Shown here: positions 53,545 through 64,000 of the stretch, in pieces
Layout of the letters: every line of letters starts with the position of its first letter
Position numbering within the stretch: position 1 is the first letter of the stretch
Source of the DNA: Zeus faber
Taxonomy: Eukaryota > Chordata > Actinopteri > Zeiformes > Zeidae
Assembly (NCBI GenBank): GCA_960531495.1
Contig: OY482863.1
Location: 630,621-694,620, forward strand
Length of the DNA: 64,000 nucleotides
Reading direction: 5' to 3'
Position numbers and translations under genes: made by a program
Notes under the pieces: model-generated
What the model saw: only the letters and a program-made list of their open reading frames with translations
Database searches by the model: none
Told to the model about the DNA's origin: nothing

Positions 53545-53826
53545 AGCGACGCGACCGGCGGCGTTTCCTCCCCCGCGACGAGTGACGCGTCGGGGCTGTG
53601 CGCATCCTGCGTGATGGTCCGCTCCGCCCGGTCCGCTTCTTCAGCCACATCTGGATTAACTGTCTGCGGCCAAGAAGGAGAAAAAACAAGAAAAAAACCC
53701 AAAAACCCAAAAACAACACGCACACACACGCGCGCACACACCCTCCTCTCCGAGCGTCTGGTGCGTTTCCTCCTCTGAGCAGAACCTGGATCGAAACTAC
53801 TTTTGCCAGATTATGTATTCTTTAAC
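53345..53826 (+). promoter_or_regulatory. fbxl7: fbxl7 promoter and 5' UTR
   Basis: CpG-rich block upstream of the fbxl7 ATG. It contains 'ccctttaaatgccgcgc' (about 53412, a weak TATA-like word), a (CGG)10 run at 53515-53544 and an AC/CGCG-rich segment at about 53718-53740. The transcription start is not determined. The (CGG)10 run is likely in the 5' UTR if transcription starts near 53.45 kb. Confidence 0.5.
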
Positions 53827-62701
<8,875 letters not shown>

Positions 62702-62915
62702 GTAAAGCATCTGGGGCTCATTACCCCCCCCCCCCCCTTCCCTCCCCTCGTCCAATCCCCGCTGCCTATTTTTGGACAAGCCTGGTGTGTTCCTGGGATA
62801 ACCTTAAATTGAAAACAAACTCATCGCCCGTTGCAACCGAGAAGCCAAAGGAATTCTTTTTTTTTTCTCTGTGCTTCTCATTGGGGAGGAATGCTTGTCT
62901 AAGCTGTGGCTAGAG

Positions 62916-63472
62916 GTATGGATGGATGGATGGATGGATGGGTAGGGTGATGGATGGATGGATGGATGGATTGATGGGTGGATGGATGGATGGTGGGTGG
63001 ATGGATGGATGGATGGGTGGATGGATGGATAGATTATGGTTGGATGGATGGATGACAGATAGATAGATGGGTGGATGGATGGATGGACAGATGGTGGATG
63101 GATGGACGGATGGTGGGTGGGTGGATAGATGGATAGATGGATGGATGATGGATGGGTGGATGGATGGATGGATGGTGGGTGCATGGATGGATGGGTGGAT
63201 GGATGGGTGGATGGATGGATGGACAGATGGTGGATAGATGAATGGATGGATGGACGGATAGATGGATGGACAGATGGATGATGGATGGATAGATGGATGG
63301 TGGGTGGATGGATGGATGGATAGATATATGGTTGGATGGATGGGTGGATGGATAGATGACAGATGGATGGATGGGCGGATGGATGGATGGATCGATGGAT
63401 TGACGGACGGATGGATGTATGTATGGTGGATGATGGATGGATGATGGATGGATGGTGGATGATGGCTCCACA
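62916..63472. repeat. (GGAT)n tetranucleotide array
   Basis: About 550 bases of 'ggatggatggat' with interruptions (gggt, gaca, agat). The frames on the minus strand (HPSIHPSI repeats, up to 203 codons) are repeat artefacts. It is in fbxl7 intron 2. Confidence 0.95.
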
Positions 63473-64000
63473 CTGATGGTGTAGACCTTGTGCTCAGCCT
63501 CTTTGCAGTGCGTGGCATCATATCTGATCATATTTCCAAACACTTGGATGTTCTTTTCCATCAACACTGTTTGTCGCTGAGCTGCTTTGTGTCAGAGCCA
63601 ACCACACCAACCACATGGAGACATGGAGTGAGCACCCAGGCAAAAAGTCAAAGAGAAAATGGTCCAAAAAGGTGGAGAAGCCGGTGTCACGTAATAAAAG
63701 AAGTGATTTATCAAAACCTCCAGTCTCAACCTGGTGGACACACAGAGCCTCCTAGTGTTTGAATACACACACACACACACACACTCTTCAGGGTTGGTGT
63801 TAGAGAAAGAAAGGGGACACGATGGCGCCGAGGGGAGGATATAGTATGGAGATATTATGAGTATTATGTGTGTGTGTGTGTGTGTATGTATATATATATA
63901 TATATATATACAGTGTATACCTTTTTAATTTGACTAACTGTGTGATGTTCTTAAAGGAAGGTTCCACTGCGTGGCCTGTGCTCCTGTGATCTCCTCATGG
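63473..64000. other. fbxl7 intron 2, end of window
   Basis: Non-repetitive sequence (63473-63755) with a 90-codon plus-strand frame of no recognised family. Then a CA run (63766-63783) and a GT/AT microsatellite (about 63867-63911). The next fbxl7 exon, which should encode a conserved N-terminal region before the F-box, is not seen before 64000. Confidence 0.5.

Noticed and set aside
62910-63521. 203- and 177-codon minus-strand frames (HPSI repeats)
   Set aside because: Translation of a GGAT tetranucleotide array.

Overview
This window is vertebrate nuclear DNA, and its gene content and repeats point to a ray-finned fish (probably a spiny-rayed teleost). The genes have many short exons with GT-AG introns, the promoters are CpG-rich, and the introns are full of fish-type repeats: tRNA-derived SINEs, L2-like LINE fragments, hAT and Tc1 transposon remnants, and long tandem arrays. 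I assigned genes by assembling exons from splice sites and reading frames and comparing the result with remembered families. No database search was run.

Layout. (1) 1474-21066, minus strand: a complete cdk13 (cyclin-dependent kinase 13) in 14 coding exons, about 1379 residues, with a CpG-rich promoter to its right (about 21.1-22.7 kb). (2) 25872-33634, minus strand: a complete rala (Ras-like GTPase RalA, 206 residues) in 4 coding exons, with a long 3' UTR and a non-coding first exon ending at 36594. (3) About 36.6-37.3 kb: a compact CpG-rich divergent promoter. (4) 37611-50707, plus strand: a Mediator subunit 1-like gene of 16 coding exons and about 647 residues. It keeps the conserved MED1 core but not the long disordered tail of MED1. 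(5) 53827 to beyond the right edge, plus strand: the first two coding exons of fbxl7 (F-box and leucine-rich repeat protein 7). The rest of fbxl7 lies outside the window.

The rala-cdk13 pair matches the neighbourhood of these genes on human 7p14. The MED1-like gene two genes from cdk13, in divergent orientation, mirrors the human MED1-CDK12 pair on 17q12. The simplest reading is an ancestral MED1-CDK12/13 pair that was duplicated with the vertebrate genome, the second MED1 copy being kept in this fish beside cdk13. CDK12/13 phosphorylate the RNA polymerase II tail during elongation and Mediator works at initiation, so the linkage joins two Pol II regulators.

Other features worth a look: a (TG)50 tract that ends about 10 bases before a 3' splice site of the MED1-like gene; about 22 tandem 28-bp repeats, nearly all with a CCAATCA motif, about 1 kb upstream of fbxl7; a satellite that grew from the tail of an L2-like LINE and was later split by a hAT element; and a foldback element in a cdk13 intron. 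No CRISPR, operon or prokaryotic feature is present, and no genuine tRNA or rRNA gene was seen.
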